A stretch of DNA of 64,000 nucleotides from Branchipolynoe longqiensis (GCA_030323885.1 CM059192.1:66418977-66482976); one strand, 5' to 3'. Counted from the first letter of the stretch, positions 20,729 to 31,104 are shown. Notes: generated by a model not told the origin, from the sequence alone. A program made the numbers and translations.

Positions 20729-23114
20729 ATGGACCTGGACGGCTGGGTCAACTACGTCCACCACCGGCTCTCCGAGGTCGCCAGGGAGGGGGTGGGTGCG
20801 GGAAGGGGCGGGGCAGGAGGTCCGGTGGGGGGGCAGAGAATGGGGCACCGAACTCGGCGGGGCCGCGGGGGAGGCCAGCTCAAAGTCGGGCTCACACAGA
20901 GTGGAGGAGTGTAAGCCGGGGAGGTGGCTGATATAATAGGCAGTATCGCTGGCCGACAGGGCGCCACAGGTACGGCGCCGGCGGGGCCGAGTGTGGCGGG
21001 GAGGGGGGGCGGCAGCCAGAGCCTTCCACGCGCACCCTCCCCCCCCCCCCCACCCAGGTGGGTGGCGAGCGGGGGGCGGCAGGGGAGAGGATGGGACGGG
21101 ACGGGCGCGGCGACATCTGAGGGGCGGGGGTGCAGCGGGGGCGCGGCGGGGCATGCCTGGCATCCGGTTGTGGTGACTCCTGGCGGTGCGGCGACATCTG
21201 GGTGCGTCGCTGGGGCTGTGGCAGCTCCTGGCGGTGTGGCGACGTCAGAGTTCATGACTGGGGTGATGTAATGGGGATGCGCAGCGGCATCTGTGGTGAC
21301 ATCAAAGTTTATGACTGGGGTGTCCTAATGGGGATGCGCGGCGGTATCAGCAGGGGTTGCGGCGGCATCTGGCAGGGGTACTGCGGCATCTGAAGGATGT
21401 GCAGCGGCATCTGAGGAGACTGGGGTGCCAGGGGTGACAGAACCATGGGTGCGGCCATTGGAGCCGGCATCAAAGGCGGCATCAGGGGGGAGGGTCCGGG
21501 GAGGCAGCGGCATTTGAAGGATGTGCGGCGGCATCTGAGGAGACAGGGGTGCCAAGGGTGACAGAACCATGGGTGTGGCCATTAGAGCCGGCGTCAAAGG
21601 CGGCATCAGGGGGGAGGGTCCTGGGAGGCTGCGCCGTGGCCCCCAGGGGGGGGGGGGCGGGGCGGCCAGCGGCGAGGATGATAGCGCCCTGGGGGGCAAT
21701 GGCGGCATGAGGCCGGCATAGGCTCACCACATCAGGGATGGGCTGCGGTTGCGGAGCGCCGCGGGGGCTGTACCATGAGGGTGCGCAGGGCTGCAGGGGG
21801 CCAAGCCGGCGCTCGGGGCGGCAGAGCGTGGAAGGCCGCTGGGCTCACTGCTCTTCATGTAACAGACGGCCTCGCTGTGAGCCATGAGGATGCGCCTGAC
21901 ATTGGCACAGTAGGCACAGGCGTGGCGCTGCCTGGCGGCATGGTCGGCGTGCGCCTCGCCGGGCGCCACACGGTCACAGGAGGCGGGGTCGCGGTTCCAG
22001 GCACACAGGGCGTACCAGAGAGTTCTCTGTTGTAGGGGGTGCGCAGATTGGCCTGGGAGGCCGACTCGGCCCAGGAGGAGGAGGTGGAGCCCAAGGCAGC
22101 CGCTGAGGGGGCGGAGAGGGCCTCGAGATCGTGCCACCCCTCGGGGAGCCTACCATCCGCAATCCATGTGAAAACCATCTCTGAGTAGCGGCAGATGGTA
22201 GGCCAGGAATGGTGAGGTTATCCCTGAGAACAGTTAAGGTGTGGTGTGTGAGAGCAGGGATGTAGTCGGAAGGGAAAAAGGGTGAGCCTTGACCATCTGG
22301 AGTGCGAGGTTATACTCCTCCCTGGTTGCCTCCCACTTCGTCACCGCCTTCCCCTCCCCCCCCCTCTCAACCAGGTTGTGGGGGAAAACATAGCCTCAGG
22401 GAATACCTTTCTGCTTTCTGCTGTGTTGCACCTCGGCAGCCTAGAGGATCTCGCAGAAGGCCTCGGCAGCGGTTCTCAGAGTGTGGGCGACCAGGTCATA
22501 GAGCGTGGTTGTCCTGGAGGCGGAAGCAGCGGGAGGGGCGGCAGGATTCCAATGATGGGCATAGGGCTGGTTCTGCAGATGGAATGCCCACGGGCCGGCA
22601 GGATGATGAGGCGGCGCCGGCGACTGGTGGGGCGATGGCCGGGGGAGGCTGGTGGGGCGATGGCCGGGGGAGGATGTGCGGCAGCCAGATTTGGTTGGGT
22701 GGCAGTGTGGGTGATGGCCATTGTCTCCACGATCCCGGTGAGGCGCTCCACATATCGGGCGGTTGGGTTCATTGTTGCCTCGGTGGATGTGATCCACTGG
22801 GCGAGCTCTGAGGGACAGCACCAGGAGAAGGAAGTCACAGAGGCGGAGTCTGGGATGGTGGTATCTGGTGCTCTCATGGCGCTGCGGCACCGGGCCGCGC
22901 GGCCTTGGCCTCGGGCGATGGATCGTGTAGGAGTAAGCCAAAAAAAAGTGAAGGGTACTGGAGGAGGGCAGGAGGCGGAGTGGCTGGAGGCAGCGGTGGA
23001 GGCGGTTATAAGGGCAGAGCTGGGGGGTGTGTGTGATGTAACCGGAAGGGAGAGAACAGAGGTGAGAGAGGGGGGGCTGGTCCTCCTCCGCTACGAATCA
23101 AACGCAATGCACGC
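20729..23114 (-). mobile_element. Gag-bearing retroelement copy 2, inserted in a SINE
   Basis: GC-rich insertion between AAAGTCACC (20720-20728) and AAAGTCACC (23115-23123), both in SINE-A context. On the - strand it begins GCGTGCATTGCGTTTGATTC, has a TATA-like TTATAA (about 23006-23013), then a decayed Gag-like region (21855-22500), then proline/alanine-rich repeats including a ~120-bp tandem duplication (about 21380-21630). Related copies are at 60175-61799 and 50190-50829. No reverse transcriptase is recognised, so class (DIRS/YR-like, LTR or other) is unresolved. Confidence 0.75.
21855..22500 (-). pseudogene. Decayed Gag-like protein with zinc-knuckle-type motif
   Basis: On the - strand, short segments in different frames match the 60.5-61.6 kb copy in order: a VFP-LVER region (around 22400), RDNL (about 22210), TWIADGRLPEGWHD (about 22130-22180), and a Cys/His region with WNRDPASCDR (21971-21999), HACAYC (about 21920) and MAHSEAVC (about 21865-21885). 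The Cys/His order (WN-x-Cys ... His-x-Cys-x2-Cys ... His-x4-Cys) resembles the nucleic-acid-binding tail of DIRS-type Gag proteins. That is family knowledge applied by inference. Stops and frame changes interrupt it, so it is non-functional as read. The remaining N-terminal part (22500-22940) is alanine/proline-rich and poorly alignable. Confidence 0.6.
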
Positions 23115-23123
23115 AAAGTCACC

Positions 23124-23206
23124 TTGAGAGCATACTTTCACAAGGTGGAACACGTCCTGAAGATGTTGCCAGGAGGTAAAACTCCAACAACCAACCAACC
23201 AACTCA
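23124..23206 (+). repeat. SINE-A, right part, 3' end with CAACCAACC tail
   Basis: TTGAGAGCATACTTTCACAA then GATGTTGCCAGGAGGTAAAA, CTCCAACAACCAACCAACC. It continues the SINE interrupted at 20728. Confidence 0.85.
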
Positions 23207-23465
23207 TTACCCCGGCATAGCTAGGGTGGTGCAAGGAGGGAGTTGTCCCCATGAAAGAAAACCCAGTATGCAACCTTCCTGGCATGGGTGGAAATGTCAT
23301 TTCAGATCCTCTGGATTTCAAAATTTGCTGGGAGGGGGCACACCCCCAGACCCCCGCCCCGTAATGCGTCACGCTTTCGTCACTCCTCCATCCTAATAAT
23401 TTATCCGGTCCCCCAAAATAATCTATATTTGGGAATGACATACATGATTAGTTTTAAAGAAGAAG
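23207..23465. other. Unassigned spacer
   Basis: No repeat partner or gene recognised; CCCCCAGACCCCCGCCCC run at 23340-23360. Confidence 0.4.
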
Positions 23466-23468
23466 AAG

Positions 23469-23676
23469 GCGGGATGGCGGAATGAGTTAGAGCGACCGTC
23501 CATGGGATCCTGGGTTTGAACGCTGGTCGAGTCAAACCAATGACTTAAAAATTATACTTGTCGCTTCCTAACCTGGCACTTGGCATTATTAGGACAGGAC
23601 AAGGATCAGTGGAATGAGGAAGACCAATCGTCCGCTATTGAAATTTCCCCTGCTTAAACAACTAATTAATGTGTTG
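23469..23676 (+). repeat. SINE-B copy 2
   Basis: Head GGGATGGCGGAATGAGTTAG, degraded B box GGTTTGAACGCTGG, body AGTCAAACCAATGACTTAAA, and the SINE-B tail GGAATGAGGAAGACCAATCG, TTGAAATTTCCCCTGC. Confidence 0.88.
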
Positions 23677-23934
23677 CAGAAGAAAAAGGGTAATATACCG
23701 AAATAGCTAAGAATGAATAAATACCTGTATGACCTAATAATATACGTTAGGAAACAACCTCAGAAGGACGTCTAGCTAAACACCAAGTGGGTAGTTGCAC
23801 TAGAGAAGCCGATAGAGGAATTGCTTTTAAATTGAATATGTCTCAGTAATGATATATTTCAGCGAGAGCGATTTGCACAATAATGAGGTTGGTGTCGAAT
23901 AAGGATCCCAGACAGTGCTATAGACATGAATGAA

Positions 23935-24045
23935 TTGCTCATGCTTAGCATCAGCACATGTATACGTATATTTATATATATATACGCATATATATGTATA
24001 TATATGTATATCTATATATGTGTATATAGTTACATATATGGGTGT
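23935..24045. repeat. TATATACG/TATATGTA microsatellite
   Basis: Imperfect alternating purine-pyrimidine TA/TG repeat. Confidence 0.8.
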
Positions 24046-24339
24046 GTAGTAAGCTTTGGACACTTAATGTAGGCCGTGGCGTGGGAAGTAACTAGTGTGG
24101 CCAAACTGTGTTGAGCTGCAAACTCACGAGAAGATACCGACCATTGTTTATTGACATCCCAAATTCCCATCTAAATGGAAATGTCATGATAGGGTTTGTC
24201 CACACTCACTTCAAATTGATGCCAATAGTCACGAAACAACATAACACTGACATTACCCTCTGGCGCAGTGCTACAGTGAGTGAGCGCTGCGGCCGCTGAG
24301 GCATGGGCGAGTAGGTGGCCCCACGCGGGGAGGTCAGGT

Positions 24340-25222
24340 TGTAAAAATATACAGATTTTCGGTTCGGATTTATATATTGGCAGAGAGTATTACTATTCTC
24401 GGGCGACGGAGTGAGGATCAGGATTATGTAACGGAGAAGCAATGGGTGCCCCACTCGCTGGGTGACATAAGAGCCTATGTGGAAAATGTGATAACACATA
24501 GCGACCGAGATTGTGATGTGATGTTCATATTTAAGAGACAGTTAATGATTAGTGAAATGTTCCCTCCATGCACCAGAAAGAGTGCTAGTGGAGGGGAAGG
24601 ACATTTTTAATATATGTTTATTGTAACTGTCTGCAACTACCTGTTACCATGGGGCTGATGGACAAGCACACCCAGCAATCCTGCATACATTATGGACACC
24701 ACCTGCAGCCTGGGGTTGAGTGACAGCTGCCCCCTATTAGGGTATCGGCCCCCCAGGCTGTAGAGGGTGTCTGATTGGCTGGCTGTGGGAGCCCAGTCAC
24801 CTGCATTTCTTATCCGTGAAACACATACCCCAATCTTGGCACTCTTCTCTTGTCCAGGACTCCAGAAACTCTGTCTGAGACTCCACTTTCTATACACAAA
24901 CTAGAGCAGCTATTCAAAAGGCAATGAGCTGTGTGCAACAACCATGGGACTCTGATTCAATGGGCTGTAGGCACTGATTCTTATACACACTAGCAAGAGT
25001 TATGAGGATCTGTGTGGACAGTTGGTAAGGAGTGAGGGTGATAGGTCGCTAGTAGGTGAACAGGAGTTGATACCAATAAAGCACAACTTCTTCACTGTCA
25101 ATCTTGCGCGACTTGTCTTCCCTTTTCTTCCTTATGAGTTTGTTGAGAGGGGCATCAGGTGGGAACTGACAGACAGTGTCAGAACGCACCTGGGGAGAGT
25201 AGTGGTATCCAGGGCTCTGACA
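24340..25222 (+). mobile_element. LTR-like repeat L1, copy 2 (~880 bp)
   Basis: Starts TGTAAAAATATACAGATTTT and the alignable block ends GGGCTCTGACA(GCCGAG), giving a TG...CA form. It carries AATAAA at about 25075-25080 upstream of GCACAACTTCTTCACTGTCA. It aligns throughout with 51878-52850 and, for the first ~365 bp, with 5243-5609. The open frame at 24377-24610 (AESITILGRRS ... GGEGHF-stop) is preserved. No clear target duplication: CAGGT on the left, GCCGA on the right. Confidence 0.75.
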
Positions 25223-25309
25223 GCCGAGCACTGCAGATATTACAAGGTGGTACCAGTAGATGACCTAATGAGTAGGTGACCAGCCAATGACATAATGACT
25301 GGAGAGTGG

Positions 25310-25377
25310 ATGGATCTTCCGGCTTATTATACTTGCATAATGACATATATAGCATATATAATATATATATATACACT
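25310..25377 (-). repeat. Junction motif beside (TA)n
   Basis: GGCTTATTATACTTGCATAA then TGACATATATAGCATATA, followed by TA repeats. Confidence 0.5.
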
Positions 25378-25584
25378 ATTGTCCGACATAAATAAAGGTG
25401 ACTAAACAGAATAAATCAAACGTTTTCAGCGATACTGTGAGGGTTAGATGGAGACTGTTGACGCGTGAGCGGACAGGTGCCAACTCCAAGCGGATCTGAG
25501 GGTAGGCAGGCTGGAACAATAGATGACTCCGCCAAGGCCCCTACAGTCAATGGATGAGGGTGGTTTAAGAGCTGAGGAACAGAT

Positions 25585-25655
25585 GAAATTTCTGGACTTA
25601 TTATACTCATATAATGGCTTATGCAGCATATATATATATATACACACAGTTATAA
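25585..25655 (-). repeat. Junction motif beside (TA)n
   Basis: ACTTATTATACTCATATAAT then GGCTTATGCAGCATATATAT. Very similar to the motif about 275 bp upstream. Confidence 0.5.
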
Positions 25656-25754
25656 ATATAAGCAATTTAATGTTAAGGCAATCACGCAGCAATTTTACAT
25701 AACATAATCTAATTACATTACTAGACAAATGTGAGGTAATACCCATTGACTTTG

Positions 25755-26095
25755 ATATAGAAGATTTCCTCCCCCAATCTGCCTTCTGCTGCCAGTGGTA
25801 TGAACTAATGTTGTGGGTACCAAGCAGCTCACTGTGCATTATGCTCCGTGGAAAAGGTCTTATAGAGGATTTACACCACCCACGTCAGTGTCGGTAGTAC
25901 AAGGATGAATGTTGTGAGTAGCAGCTCGCTGTGCAGCAGACTTTGTGAAAAATGCCTTATAGAGGATTTTCATAAACCAACCTGCCCTCTGTTGGCAACA
26001 GAAGAAGTTGTCGTAGTTAACAGCTCAGTGTGCAACATGCTTTGTGGAAAAGGTCTTATATACGATTTCCATCACCAACACGACCTCTTGTAAAA
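25755..26095 (+). repeat. ~98-bp tandem repeat, 3 to 3.5 copies
   Basis: GGAAAAGGTCTTATAGAGGA / GAAAAATGCCTTATAGAGGA / GGAAAAGGTCTTATATACGA recur at roughly 95-100-bp spacing, each preceded by CAGCTC(A/G)CTGTGCA. A single related monomer (ATACGATTTCCACTACCAAA) is at 41086-41115, at the edge of a SINE. Confidence 0.8.
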
Positions 26096-26145
26096 TATTC
26101 TGATAAAACACATTGGTGGGAATGTAAAATGGTCTATAAAGGAGT

Positions 26146-26655
26146 ACAAATGGTATATTAATGTAAATGATGTATAGGGCCAGGTGCATCAATGTATTTA
26201 TGTAGTTGCTGGTGACTCTTTACTTATGGTCAATAGTCATTGTGTATTAGGTAGATAGTGTGAAAGGGGCACTACTGTTAGTGTGTAAGGAGCCTCAAGA
26301 GCTCTACTCACTACCCCCTCCCCCCAACTGTTAGTCACGGATCACCACACACACACAGCAGGCAGGTGCAGCCCAAGCAGCCACACTGCATGGTGGTGGT
26401 GGGTAGATCATAGTAGCCATGGTGACACAATAATGCTTACTGTTCATTGGTGGAACTAGAAATGCTTGTTGTTGATTGGAGAGCGTGGTCAGGTGGTATG
26501 CCATATCAGGTCCATGTACCACTATATAACAATAAACCTGAGGGTGCAAGCTCTCACTCTTCTTTCACTCTTTATACTCTTGCTTTCTCTCCTTGCCTGT
26601 ATTGATTTCATATAGCCTGCCTACACAAACCACAGCTACCAGCCGACGACTTTAC
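26146..26655 (+). mobile_element. LTR-like repeat L2, copy 1
   Basis: Collinear with 35105-35580: TGTGAAAGGGGCACTACTGT, CGGATCACCACACAC, a TATA-like CTATATAACAATAAACC (about 26521-26537), CTTTACTCTTGC-type pyrimidine stretches and CCACAGCTACCAGCCGACGA. The order TATA / AATAAA / pyrimidine tract suggests an LTR or a promoter-bearing repeat; no internal coding region is attached. Confidence 0.65.
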
Positions 26656-26666
26656 ACTCTGATGGT

Positions 26667-26776
26667 TGTTGGTTGGTTGGTTGCTGGAGTTTTACGTCCT
26701 GGCAGCATCTAAGGTCATATTAGGACGGTTACAGACTTGTGACAGTGTGCAATAATGGCAACTTTATAGTGCTGAG
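26667..26776 (-). repeat. SINE-A 3' fragment
   Basis: GGTTGGTTGGTTGCTGGAGT then TTTACGTCCTGGCAGCATCT to GGCAACTTTATAGTGCTG. It breaks off at the start of the LINE 3' end. Confidence 0.88.
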
Positions 26777-26962
26777 GATATCATCATCATCATCATGCTG
26801 TCGGTCACGATGCGACAAAGACTGCTTTCATTACTTGACTGCCACTCTCCATTTAGCTCTCTGCTGTGAGAGTTGCGTCCATGAGTCGGTCTTAATGTCT
26901 CTCAGCTTCAGGTTTCTCTTGATGGTATCCCTGAATCAGAGACGGGGGCGCCCTCTCTTTCT
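26777..26962 (-). pseudogene. LINE 3' end: reverse-transcriptase C-terminal tail and (ATG)n terminus
   Basis: On the - strand, 26962 to 26831 reads RKRGRPRL, one in-frame stop, FRDTIKRNLKLRDIK, WTQLSQQRAKWRVAVK and a TAA stop (26831-26833). The pattern RGRPR-x2-W/F-x-D-x3-RD/NL ... W-x2-L-x3-R-x-KW is the familiar C-terminal signature of RTE/CR1-type non-LTR reverse transcriptases (family knowledge). It is followed by a ~50-bp 3' UTR and a short GATGATGATGATGAT terminus (about 26779-26796 on +), a normal end for such elements. The RT catalytic core is absent: a typical 5'-truncated insertion. Confidence 0.75.
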
Positions 26963-27175
26963 GTAGCCAGCTTTCTTCTGAGGATATACTGGAAGTGAAA
27001 ACATGCGACATTAATCATGACAACAACATCAGAACTCTGACCGCATGAGCTTCAGATGTACCATGTTTGATTAAATTGACTTAGTATTCCCTCCTATGCA
27101 GCAACAACAGTATGTTTAATTAATACGCCTGTATCTAAGTTATTTATATTTATAAACACTGAGTTGGCAGTTGCA

Positions 27176-27474
27176 ATGGTGACCAGCATGTGCAATCACT
27201 AGCTCCCAGCCAAGTCAAACCAATGACTTATAAAATTTATACTTGTCTCTACCAAGCCGAGCACTCGACATTAATAGGATAGGACCTGGACTGTTCAGCT
27301 CAGTATAAGGATAATCTGACTGTGTGGGATATCAGCTCATTGTGATGCCGGCTTGATCTCCTAGTGGGGCAGCACTATAAATTGCCATGAATGTGCACCG
27401 TCAGAAATCATTACCTGTCCTGATATGACCTTAGATGTTGCTAGGACGTAACACAAAAACAAACAAACGATCTA
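27176..27474 (+). repeat. SINE-A, AACAAAC-tail variant
   Basis: CAGCCAAGTCAAACCAATGA, GAGCACTCGACATTAATAGG, CTAGTGGGGCAGCACTATAA, and tail GCTAGGACGTAACACAAAAA followed by CAAACAAACG. The B box region is decayed. Confidence 0.9.
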
Positions 27475-27479
27475 TTTGG

Positions 27480-27900
27480 ATGCAATAAGTGTCCATTAAG
27501 AGCTAATAAAAGAATAAATAACCAGGTAGCTCTTTGATAACATTTCCACTGAAATAATATCTGCCTGGTAGTTCTCGAGTAGATTATCTAGAGAATAGCT
27601 AGTCACATGAATATGATCCACATAAAGCAGGGTTTTAATTATTATAAATAGTTGCTCCGGTGTGCTCTGTGTATCTAACAAAATGCATGTGTTAGCATCA
27701 GTATATGATTTATTTTGAACGAAAAGAAATATGGCTTTATTCAACTGGACCGATAAGAGGAACCATGTATAAAAGCATGCCCTGAGAAACGAGATCTAAT
27801 TACCAGCCGTGCCTCTGGACAGATGGGTTTTCACACTGGGGTAAACAGTCAGTTCTATCCATCACCGATGAATACAACAGCTGGTCTAGTTTTATTTTAA
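27480..27900. other. Unassigned stretch
   Basis: A - strand frame at 27496-27744 (82 residues) shows no recognised motif. No repeat partner seen. Confidence 0.4.
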
Positions 27901-27902
27901 TT

Positions 27903-28479
27903 AATTGTTTCATTCTATATCAGTGTTATTTGCATTATATGTTTTATTCTATATCAATGTTATTTGCATTAATTGTTTCATTCTATATCAATGTTATTTG
28001 CATTACATGTTTCATTCTATATCAATGTTATTTGCATTAATTGTTTCATTCTATATCAATGTTATTTGCATTGTATGTTTCATTCTATATCAATGCTATT
28101 TGCATTAAGTGTTTCATTATATATCAATGTTATTTGCATTACATGTTTCATTCTATATCAATGTTATTTGCATTAATTGTTTCATTCTATATCAGTGTTA
28201 TTTTCATTAAATGTTTCATTCTATATCAATGTTATTTGCATGAAATATTTCCTTCTATAGCAATGTTATTTTCATTAGATAGTTCATTCTATATCAATGT
28301 TATTTTCATTAGATGTTTCATTCTACATCAATGTTATTTTCATTCAATGTTTCAATCTATATCAACGTTATGTTCATTAATTGTTTCATCATATATCAGT
28401 ATTATTTTCATGAAATGTTTCATTCAATACCAATGTTATTTTCATTAAATATTTCATTCTATATCAATGTTATTTGCAT
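27903..28479. repeat. 34-bp minisatellite with embedded ATTTGCAT octamers
   Basis: About 17 copies of TGTTTCATTCTATATCAATG + TTATTTGCATTAAT. The first ~10 units and the last contain ATTTGCAT, the complement of the POU/octamer site ATGCAAAT; middle units carry TTTTCAT instead. The ORFs of about 67 residues reflect a 68-bp double unit. MITE-2 copy C begins directly at the last unit's TTTGCAT-TAAAG. Confidence 0.93.
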
Positions 28480-28790
28480 TAAAGCTGCATAGTCCGATGA
28501 AAACATCAAATTTTCAAAATCAAAATAATTATCTAGATTTGATTGTACATATCTACCTGAGTTATCGCTTAATTTATTAAACACATTCGGAAGGATATAG
28601 AGAGCTAATTTAATAGAACCTGTTATTGCAGAAGCCTATGGTGTCAGAGTTTTGAAGTGCTTACTGACGTTTATTTTGTTTCAAAAACAAAGTTACTTCA
28701 AACTAAAGTAAGGTGCATTATACCAATCAATCAATTTACTTATCTTAGACAATTAGAGAAATCCCAAACCATAGGACTATGCAACTTTTA
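28480..28790. mobile_element. MITE-2 copy C
   Basis: TAAAGCTGCATAGTCCGATG start, CATAGGACTATGCAACTTTT end, 311 bp, with an internal deletion relative to copies A and B (the GGCAAGC-TGCCAAAACT segment is shortened). Confidence 0.88.
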
Positions 28791-28849
28791 TATCCTCATG
28801 ATATAAATGTGCATAACCCTGCTATGTCCTATGTCCTATGTACAATCAG

Positions 28850-28905
28850 TGATATATATATATATGCTGATAAGCCATTATATGAGTATAATAAGGCCGG
28901 AAGCT
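28850..28905 (+). repeat. Junction motif beside (TA)n
   Basis: TATATATATATATGCTGATA then AGCCATTATATGAGTATAAT, AAGGCCGG. This is the clearest + orientation copy. Confidence 0.55.
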
Positions 28906-29030
28906 CCCATCTGTTCAGTCATCGACTGGAGGAGCCTTGATCTAGTCATATACTATACTAGCCTAGTTCCATTAATACGGCCATAACCAGACTATATAGT
29001 GTTGTATGTCAGTGGTTTTACTTGCCCAGG

Positions 29031-29085
29031 ATCACATGATCCCGTGGACATATATATCTGATGCCGATCGGTCGATCGCCCACAA
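29031..29085 (+). repeat. 60-bp direct repeat, left copy
   Basis: CACATGATCCCGTGGACATA then TATATCTGATGCCGATCGGT ... GCCCACAA. It repeats at 31040-31100 (CACGTGATTCCGTGGACATA). The 29086 MITE starts at its end. Confidence 0.75.
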
Positions 29086-29797
29086 TACAGGGCCAGTCAC
29101 ACATACGTTATGGTGCGGTAGCGTAAGCTGACGTAGGTGAAATTTGGCCATAATGTCGAGATATGTCGAGGAACATCGAGATATGTTACGCGTTCATTAA
29201 GCCTATCTCGAGGTATGTCGAGATACATCGAGTTACGTCGAGTTACGTCGAGATACGGTGACACGCATCAAGGTTTTGGACATACCCAAAACTGTTGACT
29301 TAGCTCGACGTATGACAACGTGTGGCTTATACGGTAGCATATGATATGTATACATTAGACATACATCTAGTACACTAGACATACGTTACACATATGTTAT
29401 ACATACGTTGAACTACGTCAGGCCATCAGAAACGTACAGTCCGCATATTGACAATGTATTGAAAACGCACGGATAACGCACATCTAACATATGCATAACG
29501 TACATTTGGCATGTTTCCATCATGTTTTGACATATTTAACATATAAAGGCGTACTTCTGGTTGTCAAATAATATATGTAACATTCACAGGCATTCTGCGA
29601 GCATGCCGTGAGCATTTTTTTAATGTTCTCATGTGTTACCACTACGTTGGATCGATGTTTCGCCTACGTCCACTAGGTTGCACTGACGTCCAACTTGGCC
29701 CTGAAATGCCAAGAACTTTGATGTATCTCAACGTAAATAAGTGATTTCTATGTTCCCCACTCACTGGTCTGTTACGTTGTAGTGTGACCAGGGTGTA
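29086..29797. mobile_element. ACGT-rich MITE-3 member a (712 bp)
   Basis: Ends TACAGGGCCAGTCACACATA and TAGTGTGACCAGGGTGTA. The interior is dense in TCGAGATATGTCGAG and ACATACGTTA-type words. It contains the shared palindromic core GGTTTTGGACATACCCAAAA at about 29272-29291. No coding. Confidence 0.75.
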
Positions 29798-29799
29798 GA

Positions 29800-30216
29800 A
29801 TCTAATGCTCGGATATGTGGCTGTGTATGTAGGCTATGGGGAAAACAATACAGACACAGAGAAAGGAAGAGAGTAAAGTATAATAGTAGATAAGAGCGAG
29901 TCCAGCCCTCTGGTTAATTGCTTATCTAGATACATGGGTTCATTGTAGAGTATCACCCCACCTCCTTCCCCCAATGGGATTTGAGCATTCTTGGCCCTAC
30001 CAATAGGGATCCAGCATTCCTGGTCTCCATGGATACCAGTGGTATTCCCACCACCAGTAGCTGTATGGCCCCATGGCCCCCATGGCCACCACCAACGTTG
30101 ACCTTTTGAGTGTGGTGACCCCGTACCCCAGCAGAAGGGCTATGCCCTGAGTGCAATCACACCCAGACCTGCCAGCGCCACTATGTCTATTTACATCCCA
30201 CTCAGGCACCACCAAC

Positions 30217-30220
<4 letters not shown>
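29800..30220. other. Unassigned stretch
   Basis: Two - frames at 29953-30215 without recognised motif. The tract GGCCCCATGGCCCCCATGGC at 30066-30085 is a local palindromic repeat. No gene supported. Confidence 0.4.

Positions 30221-30258
<38 letters not shown>
30221..30258. repeat. (TA)n microsatellite
   Basis: About 19 uninterrupted TA units. Confidence 0.95.
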
Positions 30259-30261
<3 letters not shown>

Positions 30262-30339
30262 CCTGATCACATACACCGATCAGTAATAGAACATTTGCAT
30301 TCCCCCTTGCCGAATATCAGAATATTTTACGAGAGGTAT

Positions 30340-31015
30340 TAGTAAACGTAGTTGAACGTAGATAGAATAACATGGGTGAAACGTGGGTGAAACGCGCTGT
30401 CACTACATTCAAATACGTTAAGGTGTGGCAGGCTTTGGTTGATGACCCAGCTAATAGTACGGATAAATACATTACGGTACGAATCCCGGTATGTTATGGT
30501 ATGGATCCCGGTACATCCAACTACATTCAACTACATTCAACTACGTTCAACTATGTTACCCTCCACTACGTTCAACTACGTTCAACTTTGTCCACTAACG
30601 GCTATGTGACCATGCCAGAACGGCCAAGGTTTTGTGCAGGTCAAAGTACACTAGGGTACACTAGAGAATGCTAGAGTACATTAAGAAGTACACAAGAGTA
30701 TGCTAGAATACGCTGGAGTACACTTGAGTACATTATCATCATGGAGGCTATGTCGGCCTCAAACGTTGTGGTCTTTTGAACATGTCCAAAGCTTAAATCG
30801 GAACTCACGGCCCACAGACGTTCTTATCATGTTATCATCACGGAGAAGTACGGATGCCGGTATGTTGCACTACGTTGCACTACGTTCAATTATGGTGCAC
30901 TATGTTTCACTACATTGCACTACATTGCACTACGTTGCACTACGTTCAACTACGTTCAACTAGGGTAGCCTCCACTACGTTCAACTACGTCCACTAACGT
31001 GTATGTGACCGGGCC
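30340..31015. mobile_element. ACGTTCAACTACGTT-rich MITE-3 member b with internal minisatellites
   Basis: Tandem CAACTACGTT / CACTACGTTG units (30510-30600, 30860-31000) and AGTACACTAGGGTACACTAG units (30648-30730). It ends TATGTGACCGGGCCTTACG, comparable to the TGTGACAGGGCC termini of the relatives. The palindromic core TCTTTTGAACATGTCCAAAG lies at 30772-30791. The left end is not resolved. Confidence 0.6.
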
Positions 31016-31039
31016 TTACGTAAGACATGGCATGCTGTA

Positions 31040-31100
31040 CCTCACGTGATTCCGTGGACATATATATCTGACATCGATAGGCGGGTGGCCCACAGTTAAC
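31040..31100 (+). repeat. 60-bp direct repeat, right copy
   Basis: CACGTGATTCCGTGGACATA, TATATCTGACATCGATAGGC, GGCCCACAGTTA. Together with 29031-29085 it brackets the two ACGT-rich elements. Confidence 0.7.
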
Positions 31101-31104
31101 GAGG

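Noticed and set aside
22282..23127. 281-residue + strand frame
   Set aside because: It is antisense to the Gag-element copy, whose homology to the 60-kb copy is on the - strand.
24206..24499. 97-residue - frame (YVTQRVGHPLL, PENSN) also open antisense in other L1 copies
   Set aside because: Antisense to the frame retained to a common stop in three copies; openness on both strands weakens the case for either, and no domain is recognised.
27903..28479. CRISPR-like array
   Set aside because: Units are contiguous 34-mers without unique spacers, in a eukaryotic repeat context.
30372..30963. Frames at 30372-30674 and 30700-30963 as genes
   Set aside because: They consist of CAACTACGTT minisatellite inside an ACGT-rich MITE.
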